Part shown: piece by piece, positions 10,245 through 18,533 of the stretch | Position numbering within the stretch: the first letter of the stretch is position 1 | Layout: the number at the start of each line of letters is the position of its first letter | Origin: Devosia sp. 66-22 | Lineage (GTDB): Bacteria; Pseudomonadota; Alphaproteobacteria; Rhizobiales; Devosiaceae | Reading direction: 5' to 3' | Assembly: GCA_001899065.1 (NCBI GenBank) | Contig: MKUZ01000031.1 | Location: forward strand, 11,382-75,381 | DNA length: 64,000 nt | Notes under the pieces: model-generated | The model's input: only the letters and a program-made list of their open reading frames with translations | What the model was told of the DNA's origin: nothing | Databases searched by the model: none | Program-made: the position numbers and the translations under genes

Positions 10245-10706
10245 ATGCAGCTCGACGACGCGACCACCATTCTGGGGCGCGCAGACTTCTTTACGGTCTG
10301 CGACGCCGAACAGCGTCGTCTGCTCGCCTTCGCCAGCGAGCGCAAGAAATGGCGCGCCAATTCGGTCATCTACCAGGCAGGAGATACCCCCGAAGGCGCC
10401 CATGTGCTGGTGAGCGGCACTGTCGCCACCTATCAGGAAGGGGACGAGTCCAACCCTTATGTGATTTCCTCGCAGGGCGCCGTGCTCGGCGCCATGTCGC
10501 TGGTCGTCTCCAAGCCCCGCCCGGTGACCGTCAAGGCAATTGACAATGTCGAGACGCTGTTTGTGCCGCGCTCGGCTTTTCTCAAGCTCGCCAATCAGGC
10601 GCCCGATCTCGCTAGGCGCGCGGCCGATCGCATCCGCTCCGATCTTGTCGGTTATCTTGGCGCCATCGAGCAGGTTCGCCCCAAGATCGGGTCGAGCAAA
10701 AGCTAG
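10245..10706 (+). CDS. Stand-alone cyclic-nucleotide-binding-domain protein
   Basis: A 153-residue protein consisting of one Crp/cNMP-binding beta-roll (residues about 5-125) plus a short C-terminal helix. The Crp-type start is visible (ILGRADFFTVCDAEQRRLLAFA, VIYQAGDTPEGAHVLVSGTVA) as is the later SLVVSKPRPVTVKAIDNVETLFVPRSAF. There is no helix-turn-helix, so it is not a Crp transcription factor. The phosphate-binding cassette is degenerate (QGAVLGAMSLV), so cAMP or cGMP binding is uncertain. Its TAG shares bases with the opposing RidA stop (CTAG at 10703-10706). Confidence 0.85.
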   Translation: MQLDDATTILGRADFFTVCDAEQRRLLAFASERKKWRANSVIYQAGDTPEGAHVLVSGTVATYQEGDESNPYVISSQGAVLGAMSLVVSKPRPVTVKAIDNVETLFVPRSAFLKLANQAPDLARRAADRIRSDLVGYLGAIEQVRPKIGSSKS

Positions 10707-11092
10707 TCCGCGACCGCGTCGACTTCGATCTCGATCAGCCAATCCGGGTCGACGAAGGCGCTAACCGCCACGACCGTCGTCACCGGGCGAACATCCTTGA
10801 AGATCTCGGCGTGCGCCTTGGAGGCTTCGTTCCACAGGCCGATATCGGTCAACATAACACGAGTCCTCGTCACGTGCTCGAAGCCGGCGCCGGCCTCGGC
10901 CAGCGCCTTGCCGATGATCTCGAAGCAGCGCCTGGCCTGGCCGTAGACGTCGCCCCTGGCCGCCGTGCCGCCGCCCGCGGCGATCGGAGCGGTGCCGCCG
11001 ATGGCGATGATCCGGCCGACGCGAACGGCCCGCGAGAAGCCGATGATGGGCTCGAGATAGGAGCCGGAGCTGACGAGCTGGCGATCACTCAT
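10703..11092 (-). CDS. Rid-family (YjgF/YER057c) imine deaminase-like protein
   Basis: A 129-residue trimeric chorismate-mutase-like-fold protein of the Rid family, which hydrolyses reactive enamine/imine intermediates. Seen are the N-terminal SGSYLEPIIGFSRAVRVGRIIAIGG, the central YGQARRCFEIIGKALAEAG and the C-terminal VRPVTTVVAVSAFVDPDWLIEIEVDAV; the conserved arginine and Glu of the Rid active site are present. ATG 11092 was chosen because the frame upstream does not match the family; this start overlaps the xth stop by 8 bases. Confidence 0.9.
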   Translation of the reverse strand: MSDRQLVSSGSYLEPIIGFSRAVRVGRIIAIGGTAPIAAGGGTAARGDVYGQARRCFEIIGKALAEAGAGFEHVTRTRVMLTDIGLWNEASKAHAEIFKDVRPVTTVVAVSAFVDPDWLIEIEVDAVAD

Positions 11093-11906
11093 TGGGGCCT
11101 CGGAAATAGGCGATGACGGGGACGTGGTCGGACGGCTTGCTGCTCCAGCCGCGCGCCGGGCGGATGATCTCGGCGCCGGTGGTGCGCGCCGCGATGTCGG
11201 CCGTCGACCAGATGTGGTCGAGCCGCCGGCCGCGGTCGGACTTCTCCCAATCCTGCGCCCGGTAGCTCCACCACGACGAGAGCTTGGTACCGTAGGGCAG
11301 GTGTTTGCGCACCAGATCGATCCAGCCATGATTGCCCGCCAGCAGCTCGTCGAGCGCCTGCGTTTCGACCGGCGTATGGCTCACCACCTTGAGCAGCTGC
11401 TTGTGACTCCACACGTCGTCCTCGTGCGGTGCGATGTTGAAGTCGCCGCAGATCAGCTGCCCCTGCCTGAACAGATCGTCGCCGAACCAGTCCTTGAGCT
11501 CGCGCAGGAAGCCGAGCTTGTGCTTGAACTTGGGATTGATCTCGGGGTCAGGCTCGTCGCCGCCGGCGGGAATGTAGATCGAGTGTACCGCCAGCGGTTC
11601 GGCATTGCCCCAGGCCACGGTGGCGGAGACGTGCCGGCAGTCGGCGATCTCGCAGAAGGCGCGGCTCGAAATGTCGGTCAGGGGGTGGCGCGAGACGATG
11701 GCGACGCCATGGTAGCCCTTCTGCCCATGCACCGCCTGGTAGGGATAGCCGGCCCTGGCGAACTTCTTGGCCGGGAACTGGTCGTTCTGGCACTTGATTT
11801 CCTGCAGGCACAGGACATCGACCGGATATTGCTTCAGGAACTTCAGCACGAGGCCGATGCGCAGGCGGACGGAGTTGATGTTCCAGGTGGCAAGGCTGAA
11901 GGGCAT
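11085..11906 (-). CDS. xth: Exodeoxyribonuclease III
   Basis: Apurinic/apyrimidinic endonuclease and 3'-5' exonuclease of base-excision repair. The 273-residue product belongs to the exonuclease-endonuclease-phosphatase fold: ATWNINSVRLR (metal-binding Asn), LCLQEIKCQ (catalytic Glu), GYHGVAIVSR, CGDFNIAPHEDD (Asp/Asn pair) and the C-terminal PSDHVPVIAYF (catalytic His). Length is normal. It overlaps the ridA-like gene downstream by 8 bases and lies 38 bases after dtd, forming a lolA-dtd-xth-rid run on the minus strand. Confidence 0.97.
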   Translation of the reverse strand: MPFSLATWNINSVRLRIGLVLKFLKQYPVDVLCLQEIKCQNDQFPAKKFARAGYPYQAVHGQKGYHGVAIVSRHPLTDISSRAFCEIADCRHVSATVAWGNAEPLAVHSIYIPAGGDEPDPEINPKFKHKLGFLRELKDWFGDDLFRQGQLICGDFNIAPHEDDVWSHKQLLKVVSHTPVETQALDELLAGNHGWIDLVRKHLPYGTKLSSWWSYRAQDWEKSDRGRRLDHIWSTADIAARTTGAEIIRPARGWSSKPSDHVPVIAYFRGPNE

Positions 11907-11944
11907 GGGGACTCGGTGGGCAGGAGGGCCCCGCCCTTGTGCCG

Positions 11945-12388
11945 TCAGGCAGACGCCGTGTCGAGCCAGATCGTCACCGGCCCATGATTGACCAGCGAGA
12001 CATCCATGTCGGCCCCGAACACGCCATTGGCAACGCGGACGCCGTGGCCGGCGATGTGAGCGGAGACGTGCTCGTAGAGGCGCTTGCCCTCATCGGGCGA
12101 CGCGGCCGTGCTGAAGCCGGGCCGGTTGCCCCTGGTCTCGGCGGCGAGCGTGAACTGGCTTACGACCAGCGCGCTGCCGCCGACATCGAGCAGCGAGCGG
12201 TTCATGCGGCCCGCCTCGTCCTCGAAGATGCGCAGGTTCACCACTTTGCGCGCGAGCCAGATGCCTTCGGCCTCCGTGTCGCCCTGCATCACGCAGACGA
12301 ACACCAGCAGGCCCGCGCCGATCTCACCGCTGATGCGGCTATCGACGGTGACCGAGGCGGACGACACTCGCTGGACAAGGGCGCGCAA
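11945..12388 (-). CDS. dtd: D-aminoacyl-tRNA deacylase
   Basis: Removes D-amino acids (and glycine) wrongly attached to tRNA. The 147-residue product has the first-strand [16 protein letters not shown], the catalytic [17 protein letters not shown] (Ser-Gln-x-Thr motif) and the chirality-checking cross-subunit [11 protein letters not shown] near the C-terminus. In most relatives the latter reads NDGPVT; here Asp is His. The gene starts one base after the lolA stop, so the two are surely co-transcribed. Confidence 0.96.
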   Translation of the reverse strand: MRALVQRVSSASVTVDSRISGEIGAGLLVFVCVMQGDTEAEGIWLARKVVNLRIFEDEAGRMNRSLLDVGGSALVVSQFTLAAETRGNRPGFSTAASPDEGKRLYEHVSAHIAGHGVRVANGVFGADMDVSLVNHGPVTIWLDTASA

Positions 12389-12389
12389 T

Positions 12390-13028
12390 TTACTCGGGCG
12401 CGTCGATCTTATTGTAGTCGTTGATGTTGAGATAGAAGTAGGAGGCGGGGATCGCGACGTCCTTTTCGACGTCGTAGAGCGAGAAGGTCAGCTCGGACCC
12501 ATCGGGGCTGGTGAGCACCCACTGGACGAGCTCCTGGCTCTCTTTGTCGAAGACCAGCGCGATACGCACCGTGCCGGCGGGCGTCTCGTCCTGCAGCGTC
12601 AGCTCGAGATAGGCGTCGGACTGGCTGATGGCGACGAGGCCGGCGCGCAGCAGGTCGATCTTCTCGTCGAGGAACTGGCGCAGCGGGATCTTGTCCTGCG
12701 GATAGGCGTACTGCGTCTTTTCCTTGCGATCGATGACGTAGAAGCCCTGCCCGATCGACATGATCTCCTGGCGCGAGGGCGGGTCGTAGCGGAAGCGGAT
12801 CTTGCCCGGCCGCGCGAGGTAGAACGTGCCTTCAGCGCGATAGCCCTGCGTGTCGATCTGGTTGAAGCGCCCCGCCATGGTGCGGATCTGCGAATTGTGC
12901 GCGGAGATGGCGTTGATCAGCGCGATCTCCTCCTCCGTCAGGCGGCGCGGCTCCTCCTGCGCGAGCGACAGCGTCGCGGGAAGGACAAGGGAAGTGGCCA
13001 TCAGGGCCAGAAGGGAACGTCGCAGCAT
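12390..13028 (-). CDS. lolA: LolA-like outer-membrane lipoprotein carrier protein
   Basis: Periplasmic chaperone that ferries lipoproteins from LolCDE to the outer membrane. The 212-residue product has a signal peptide (residues 1-23, ATLSLAQ cleavage region) and the LolA half-barrel signature [32 protein letters not shown]-type core, with later [15 protein letters not shown]. It belongs to the alphaproteobacterial LolA group, which is shorter on internal loops than the E. coli protein. It is the first gene of lolA-dtd-xth-rid and diverges from an ATP-grasp gene over 145 bases. Confidence 0.88.
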   Translation of the reverse strand: MLRRSLLALMATSLVLPATLSLAQEEPRRLTEEEIALINAISAHNSQIRTMAGRFNQIDTQGYRAEGTFYLARPGKIRFRYDPPSRQEIMSIGQGFYVIDRKEKTQYAYPQDKIPLRQFLDEKIDLLRAGLVAISQSDAYLELTLQDETPAGTVRIALVFDKESQELVQWVLTSPDGSELTFSLYDVEKDVAIPASYFYLNINDYNKIDAPE

Positions 13029-13173
13029 CAGGGCATCCTGTTCGTCTCTGCCTAACCGCTAGTTGGCAAATGAGGCAAGACATGGAATGGAAGGGACGCG
13101 GCAGCGACGCACCCAATACGCGTCGCCGCCGGGGAGACTGGAATTGTAGCGTATCAGGCCGCTCGTTCAACGA

Positions 13174-14094
13174 GTGTTGAACTGGCAGGTGCTGCGCCCG
13201 TCGCGGCTCGACGTGGTGGTCTTCGGCGAGTCCTTCTGGGACTGGACGCTTAACCTGGGCCCGCAGGCGCCCGTTTGGCGGCGGCTGGGCGCGGTCGGCT
13301 CGGTGGTGCTCGCCGCGGACGACTGGCGCGCGCCGTCCCTGCCCTGGCTCGCGGCCCGCGGTCGGCTCGTCATCCCGCTGCTCGAATGCAATATCGAGGC
13401 GATGGCGCCGGTCGATTGCTGGGGCCTGTTTCCGTCGCGCCGAGCCGTCGAGATTCTCGCCGACAAGGCGAAGTTCGAACGCTATGCGGTCCGGCGCGGC
13501 CTCGCGCATCTGGTGCCGCCCAGCTTCGGCTCGCCGGCCGAGGTCACCTATCCGTGCGTCGTCAAGCGCACAAACCTGCAAGGTGGGCACGGCGTGGCGG
13601 TGGCCGAGACGCCGCAGGAACTTGCGACGCACCTCGCGGCCGAAGGCATCGCCGGACATCCGGTCGTGCTCCAGCGCCTGCTCGAGGGCCCCGATATCAC
13701 CGTGCATGCGGTGGTGGTGGCGGGGCGCCTGCGCTGGCATCGCGCCTATGAGCATGTCTATGACCGCGCGAACCCGATCCATCGGCCGGGTCCGGACGAG
13801 CCGACGAGGATTGTTCGGCTGTCGCAGCGCGATATCGAGGACCTCGAGAGCTTCCTCATTCCGCTCAGCTATGAGGGGCCGGTCAATTTCGACATGAAGC
13901 GTGGCGGCGATGGCCGGGTGCGGGTGCTCGAGATCAATCCGCGGATCGGCGGCTCGCTGTTCCGCGCGCACAATCTCGACGACCTGACGGCGGCACTGAC
14001 GACATTGATCCGGTATGCGCGGTGGCATGGCGGGCTGCGCGGCCTGCGCGGCCGCGCGCCCGGGGCGGGGCACCCGACGGCCACTACCGCCTGA
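13174..14094 (+). CDS. ATP-grasp-fold protein of unknown substrate
   Basis: A 306-residue protein whose second half is an ATP-grasp domain: CVVKRTNLQGGHGVAVAE supplies the ATP-binding lysine and glycine loop, and RVLEINPRIGGSLFRA near residues 248-263 supplies the metal-binding Glu and Asn. The first 110 residues form a pre-ATP-grasp Rossmann-like domain. The closest style is carbamoyl-phosphate-synthase-like ATP-grasp ligases that join a carboxylate to an amine, but nothing shows the substrate. GTG 13174 is the only plausible start. It stands alone, between divergent lolA and convergent ftsK. Confidence 0.8.
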   Translation: MLNWQVLRPSRLDVVVFGESFWDWTLNLGPQAPVWRRLGAVGSVVLAADDWRAPSLPWLAARGRLVIPLLECNIEAMAPVDCWGLFPSRRAVEILADKAKFERYAVRRGLAHLVPPSFGSPAEVTYPCVVKRTNLQGGHGVAVAETPQELATHLAAEGIAGHPVVLQRLLEGPDITVHAVVVAGRLRWHRAYEHVYDRANPIHRPGPDEPTRIVRLSQRDIEDLESFLIPLSYEGPVNFDMKRGGDGRVRVLEINPRIGGSLFRAHNLDDLTAALTTLIRYARWHGGLRGLRGRAPGAGHPTATTA

Positions 14095-14141
14095 GTTTCT
14101 TCCCCCGCGCGATCTCGGTGTGCAGCGAAGGAGAGAGCGGT

Positions 14142-14174
14142 GCGAAGGCCGGGCAGTCGGTGCCGGCCCTTCGC
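14142..14174. terminator. Stem-loop between convergent ATP-grasp and ftsK genes
   Basis: GCGAAGGCCGG (14142-14152) pairs with CCGGCCCTTCGC (14163-14174) with one bulged base and a 10-base loop. It lies 2 bases after the ftsK stop and 47 bases after the ATP-grasp stop, so it can serve both strands; no clear U-tract follows on either side. Confidence 0.6.
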
Positions 14175-14176
14175 GC

Positions 14177-16750
14177 TCAGTATCCGTCGGCGTTGTTGCC
14201 CACGAGGATCTCGCGCTTGCCCGAGTGGTTGGGTGCGGAGATGACGCCTTCCTTCTCCATGCGCTCGATCAGCGAGGCGGCCTTGTTGTAGCCGATCGCG
14301 AGACGGCGCTGGACGTAGGAGGTCGAGGCCTTCTTGTCCGTGAGGACGATGTGCACCGCCTTGTCGTAGAGCTCGTCGCCCGAGCCGCCGCCGGCGCCGT
14401 CCTCGAGGGCCGCGGCGGGGTCGAACTCTTCCTCGTCCTCGGTGATGGCTTCGAGGTAGTCGGGGGCGCCCTGCGACTTGAGGTGGCGCACCACGGCTTC
14501 CACTTCCCCGTCCGACACGAACGGGCCATGGAGGCGCCGGATGCGGCCGCCGCCGGCCATGTAGAGCATGTCGCCATTGCCCAGGAGCTGTTCGGCGCCC
14601 TGCTCGCCCAGGATCGTGCGGCTGTCGATCTTGGAGGTCACCATGAACGAGATGCGCGTGGGGAAGTTCGCCTTGATGGTACCGGTGATGACGTCGACCG
14701 AGGGGCGCTGTGTCGCGGTGATGACGTGGATGCCGGCGGCACGCGCCATCTGCGCGAGGCGCTGCACCGAGCCTTCGATCTCCTTGCCGGCCACCATCAT
14801 CAGGTCGGCCATTTCGTCGATGATGACGACGATGAAGGGCAGCGGTTCGAGGTTGAACTCCTCGCTCTCGAAGATCGCTTCGCCTGTCTCGCGGTCGAAG
14901 CCCGTCTGCACGGTGCGGGTGATGGTCTCACCCTTGGCCGCTGCCTCGACGACGCGCTGGTTGAAGCCATCGATGTTGCGCACACCGATCTTGCTCATCT
15001 TGCGGTAGCGGTCTTCCATCTCCCTCACCGCCCACTTCAATGCGGTGACGGCCTTGGAGGGATCGGTGACGACGGGCGTCAGCAGATGTGGAATGCCGTC
15101 GTAGATCGACAGCTCCAGCATCTTGGGATCGATCATGATCAGGCGGCACTGCTCGGGCGTCATCTGATAGAGCAGGCTGAGGATGAAGGTGTTGATGCCC
15201 ACCGACTTGCCCGAGCCGGTGGTGCCGGCGATGAGCAGGTGCGGCATGCGCGCCAGGTCGGCAATGATGGGTTCGCCGCCGATGGTCTTGCCCAGGCAGA
15301 TGGGGAGCTTGCCCTTCATCTTCTCGAAATCCTGGCTGGCCAGCATCTCGCGCAGATAAACGGTCTCGCGGCTCTCATTGGGCAGCTCGATGCCGATGGC
15401 GTTGCGGCCGGGCACCACCGCGACGCGGGCCGAGATGGCGCTCATCGAGCGGGCGATGTCGTCGGCCAGCGAGATCACGCGGCTCGACTTGATGCCGGGC
15501 GCGGGCTCGAGCTCATAGAGCGTGACCACGGGGCCGGGGCGCACATTGATGATGTCGCCCTTGACGCCGAAATCCTGCAGCACGCCCTCGAGCCGCCGGG
15601 CCATTGCCTCGAGCTTTTCGGGCGCATGCTCGGGGCTCGGGCCGCGATGGCGCGCCTCGGCGAGCAGGCTGAGTTCGGGCAGCTCGAAGCCGTCGGTGTC
15701 GTCGAGCAGCGAAGGCTGGGCCTCGCGCGACGCGCGGGCGCCCGGCGCCGGGCGCCTGGCCGGCGCCACGACGCGCGGCGGACGCGCGGGAGCGACGGGG
15801 ACGTCTTCCTCGGGCTCCTCGGGATAGTAGTCGTCCTCGCTCGTCTCTTCGGGCTGGCTGGGCGCGAAGATGCGGCGCTCCACCGTCAGCTGCGGCTCCT
15901 GGCGCACGTCGGCCAGCACCGGCGGCGCGGCGGGCGCGCGCGTGCCGTTCATGCTGGGCTCGACGGCGCCCTCGCGCCAGGCGGCCGCTTCGGCCTCGCG
16001 GCGCGCGGCAGCATTCTCGCGCGCTTTGGCGAAGGCGCGGCGGGCAGCGGCCTGGGTGCTGAAGCCGAGATGGACCAGCCCGCCGATGATCACGTCCAGA
16101 ACGCCGTTCCGCTCGCCGTCGTCATCGGCGGCCGCGGCGGCCTTGCCCTTCGCGCCCCTGGCCGGAGCGGCGGGCAGCCTGGGCAGCGTCACCGCTCCGA
16201 GGCCGAGGGCCAGCCAGAACAGGGCGAGGGTGGGCGCCATCAGGATGATGGCGAACAGCCAGGCGGTCACCGGCTGCGGATTGGCGCCGGTGACGAGGGC
16301 CGCAAGGTTGGTGAAGCCGGCGCCGATGAGGCCGCCGAGCCCGGTGGGCAGCGGCCAGCTCGCCGGGGCGGGCATGAAGGAGAGGACGCCCGTCGCCAGC
16401 AGCGTCGAAGCCACCCAGGCAATCAGCCGCAGGCCCATCACGCCGGGCACGCGGCGGCGAACGAAGCTCCAGCCCCACAGCGCCGGCGGCACGAGGAACG
16501 CAATGATGCCCAGACCCAGCACCTGGAAGCTCACATCGGCGATCACGGCGCCGGGAAAGCCCAGCCAGTTCCGCGCCGGCTCGCCCGTCGCATAGGAAAA
16601 GGAGGGGTCGTCGACGTTCCAGCTCGCGAGCGCGATCATCACGATGCCGACCAGCGCCAGCAGGATCAGTCCGATCAGCCGGATGGGAATGGTGATGGCG
16701 ATGGCGGGCGCGGGCGACGAATGATCTTCAATTAGGGGGCGTGCCGGCAT
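14177..16750 (-). CDS. ftsK: DNA translocase FtsK
   Basis: Septal DNA pump that clears and aligns chromosome ends during division and activates XerCD at dif. The 857-residue product has about four N-terminal membrane segments within residues 20-200, a Pro/Ala/Glu-rich linker (about 220-370), then the motor with Walker A AGTTGSGKSVGIN, Walker B LIMIDPKMLE and the RecA-like core. A C-terminal gamma winged helix (LYDKAVHIVLTDKKASTSY) reads the polarity of the chromosome. The linker is short relative to E. coli FtsK, which is usual in alphaproteobacteria. It converges on the ATP-grasp gene. Confidence 0.97.
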   Translation of the reverse strand: MPARPLIEDHSSPAPAIAITIPIRLIGLILLALVGIVMIALASWNVDDPSFSYATGEPARNWLGFPGAVIADVSFQVLGLGIIAFLVPPALWGWSFVRRRVPGVMGLRLIAWVASTLLATGVLSFMPAPASWPLPTGLGGLIGAGFTNLAALVTGANPQPVTAWLFAIILMAPTLALFWLALGLGAVTLPRLPAAPARGAKGKAAAAADDDGERNGVLDVIIGGLVHLGFSTQAAARRAFAKARENAAARREAEAAAWREGAVEPSMNGTRAPAAPPVLADVRQEPQLTVERRIFAPSQPEETSEDDYYPEEPEEDVPVAPARPPRVVAPARRPAPGARASREAQPSLLDDTDGFELPELSLLAEARHRGPSPEHAPEKLEAMARRLEGVLQDFGVKGDIINVRPGPVVTLYELEPAPGIKSSRVISLADDIARSMSAISARVAVVPGRNAIGIELPNESRETVYLREMLASQDFEKMKGKLPICLGKTIGGEPIIADLARMPHLLIAGTTGSGKSVGINTFILSLLYQMTPEQCRLIMIDPKMLELSIYDGIPHLLTPVVTDPSKAVTALKWAVREMEDRYRKMSKIGVRNIDGFNQRVVEAAAKGETITRTVQTGFDRETGEAIFESEEFNLEPLPFIVVIIDEMADLMMVAGKEIEGSVQRLAQMARAAGIHVITATQRPSVDVITGTIKANFPTRISFMVTSKIDSRTILGEQGAEQLLGNGDMLYMAGGGRIRRLHGPFVSDGEVEAVVRHLKSQGAPDYLEAITEDEEEFDPAAALEDGAGGGSGDELYDKAVHIVLTDKKASTSYVQRRLAIGYNKAASLIERMEKEGVISAPNHSGKREILVGNNADGY

Positions 16751-16829
16751 CGCAGAACTCTGAACTCACTGGAGTCGCGATCCTAGGTCGGCGTGGTTAA
16801 TCCCAAGCTAACCATTCGCCTGCGCGAGG

Positions 16830-16916
16830 AGCGAATAGCGAATGGCGAGTAGCGAATGGGGGTGGGAGCCAGCACCTGCCCCGTTCCCCTATTCTATTGG
16901 CCACTCGTTACTCGCT
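16830..16916. repeat. Four tandem RGCGART heptamers plus inverted copies
   Basis: Bases 16830-16857 read as four adjacent 7-mers (agcgaat, agcgaat, ggcgagt, agcgaat). Two inverted-sense copies (actcgtt, actcgct) occupy 16903-16916, so the segment can fold into a long imperfect hairpin with a loop of about 45 bases. It fills most of the 170-base gap between the amtB stop (16921) and the ftsK start (16750) and may act as terminator of the amtB transcript. Confidence 0.6.
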
Positions 16917-16920
16917 CTCG

Positions 16921-18129
16921 TCACACCTCCGGTTCGGCGCCGATGGAATGGATCGACAGATCGGCGCCGCGGCGCTGCTGCTCGTCGGTGAGGCGGAGGC
17001 CGACCGTGCGCTTGACGATGGCGTAGATGATCGCGCCGGCCGCGAGGGCGTAGGCAGACACCAGCAGCGAGCCCAGGATCTGGACGAGCGGCGACACGCC
17101 GCCCATGCCGCCCAGCGCCTCGAGGCCGAATATGCCGCAGGCGATGCCGCCCCACAGGCCGCACAGGCCGTGCAGCGGCCAGACGCCGAGCACGTCGTCG
17201 ACCTTGAGCCGCTCCTGGGTGACGATGAAGCCCTTGACGAAGATCGCCCCGGCGACCGCGCCCACCACAAGCGCGCCGATGGGGTGCATCACGTCCGAGC
17301 CGGCGCAGACGGCGACGAGGCCGGCGAGGGCGCCATTGTGGACGAAGCCGGGGTCGGACTTGCCGAGGATCGTCGCGGCGACGATGCCGCCCACCATGGC
17401 GAGCAGCGAGTTGAGCGCGACGAGGCCGGAGACGCCGGCGGTCGATTGCGCCGACATCACATTGAAACCGAACCAGCCGATGCAGAGCAGCCAGGTGCCG
17501 AGGCCGAGCCAGGGGATCGAAGAGGGCGGGAACGGCCGACCGTTGGGGCCGTAGCGGCCGACGCGGGCGCCCAGGGTCAGCACCGCGGCCAGTGCAATCC
17601 AGCCGCCGACGGCGTGGACGACGATCGAGCCGGCGAAGTCGTGGAAGCGGGCGCCGAATGTCGCCTCGAGCCAGGCCTGGATGCCGTAATTGGCGTTCCA
17701 CACGACGCCTTCGCTCAGCGGGTAGATCACTCCGACGATGGCGGCGGCGGTCGCGACCTGTGGCCAGAACTTCGCGCGTTCGGCGATGCCGCCCGAGATA
17801 ATGGCGGGCACCGCAGCCGCGAAGGTTGCGAGGAAGAAGAACTTGACCAGGCTCAGTCCCTGCGGGGCGAAACCGGTCGCACCGACGCCGGACAGGGCGG
17901 GGGCACCGACGAAGAAGGTCACGCCGTAGGCAATCCAGTAGCCCACGAATAGATAGGCCAGCGTCGAGAAGGCGAAGTCGACGATGATCTTGACCATCGC
18001 GTTCACCTGGTTCTTGCCGCGCACCGTGCCCAGCTCGAGGAAGGCGAAGCCGCCATGCATCGAGAACACCAGGATGGCGCCCATCAAGAGAAAGAAGACG
18101 TCGAGTCCGACGGCGGACTGATCACTCAT
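16921..18129 (-). CDS. amtB: Ammonium transporter AmtB (second copy, no signal peptide)
   Basis: Trimeric ammonium channel of the inner membrane. ATG 18129 gives 402 residues and has GGGAGG 5 bases upstream; an in-frame extension further upstream is not needed. Eleven membrane segments fit the profile, and the two pore histidines are present in FAGSIVVHAVGGWIALAA and LHGLCGLWGG. Family signatures GWFGFN and PAIISGGIAERAKFW are also seen. It differs clearly from the other amtB at 18534-19889 and lacks that protein's cleavable signal. A sigma-54 promoter at 18180-18196 shows that it can be expressed on its own under nitrogen control. Confidence 0.96.
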   Translation of the reverse strand: MSDQSAVGLDVFFLLMGAILVFSMHGGFAFLELGTVRGKNQVNAMVKIIVDFAFSTLAYLFVGYWIAYGVTFFVGAPALSGVGATGFAPQGLSLVKFFFLATFAAAVPAIISGGIAERAKFWPQVATAAAIVGVIYPLSEGVVWNANYGIQAWLEATFGARFHDFAGSIVVHAVGGWIALAAVLTLGARVGRYGPNGRPFPPSSIPWLGLGTWLLCIGWFGFNVMSAQSTAGVSGLVALNSLLAMVGGIVAATILGKSDPGFVHNGALAGLVAVCAGSDVMHPIGALVVGAVAGAIFVKGFIVTQERLKVDDVLGVWPLHGLCGLWGGIACGIFGLEALGGMGGVSPLVQILGSLLVSAYALAAGAIIYAIVKRTVGLRLTDEQQRRGADLSIHSIGAEPEV

Positions 18130-18179
18130 TGAGACCTCCCCAGAGCCGGCTCGCATCCGGCTATTCGTGCGGCAGGGGA

Positions 18180-18196
18180 CTCAAGGATCGTGCCAG
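18180..18196 (-). promoter_or_regulatory. Sigma-54 (-24/-12) promoter of the second amtB
   Basis: Minus-strand CTGGCACGATCCTTGAG fits the RpoN consensus TGGCACG-N4-TTGC with one change (A for C in the -12 element). Transcription would start about 40 bases upstream of the ATG at 18129. A near-identical element precedes glnK (20302-20318), including the shared TTGAG. Confidence 0.85.
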
Positions 18197-18267
18197 CCGG
18201 AGCGCGGCGCGAAAGCGCAACGGTTTCAGCGTCTTGGCTGGAGTGTCGAGGGGACCGTCGCGGATGG

Positions 18268-18530
18268 GAAGGCAGGGTGCCCAACAAAGCGGCACAAACG
18301 CCGTCGCCGCTGCCTAAGCACTGGGCAGCGGTTGGGCGCTGGGTCGGCGACAGGCACCGGACCGGGTGTGCAGCCCACGCGGTTTGCGAGTGGGAAGCCT
18401 CTGTGGCGGGCCAAGAGGAGCGCAGGCTGCACGCCGGGTCCGATCCCGGGAGGAGCCCGGCGACTGGCCAGGCTCCCCACTGTTGGCGGCTCGGGCGGAA
18501 CGGGGAGGAGAATCGCCCGTCCGAGCCGGA
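18268..18530. other. Highly structured 375-base gap between the two amtB genes
   Basis: No coding region is seen here. Nested inverted repeats fill it: GGTGCC (about 18270) with GGCACC (about 18352); CCGCTGCC (18307-18314) with GGCAGCGG (18324-18331); an 18-base pair of arms matching at 16 positions (18358-18375 with 18425-18442); CCGGG/CCCGG (18446-18460); and CGGCTCGG with CCGAGCCG (18487-18528), which lies right behind the first amtB stop and may end its transcript. No tRNA, RNase P, 6S, SRP or cobalamin-riboswitch core was recognised. Confidence 0.5.
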
Positions 18531-18533
18531 AGG

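Noticed and set aside
14015-16735. Open frame of 906 codons on the plus strand opposite ftsK
   Set aside because: Antisense shadow of ftsK, which has all its motor motifs; the translation is repetitive Gly/Arg/His/Asp sequence.
18197-18533. Possible cobalamin or other known riboswitch in the amtB gap
   Set aside because: GGTGCC and GGGAAGCC fragments are present, but the B12-box order and the conserved core are not; no known class fitted on either strand.
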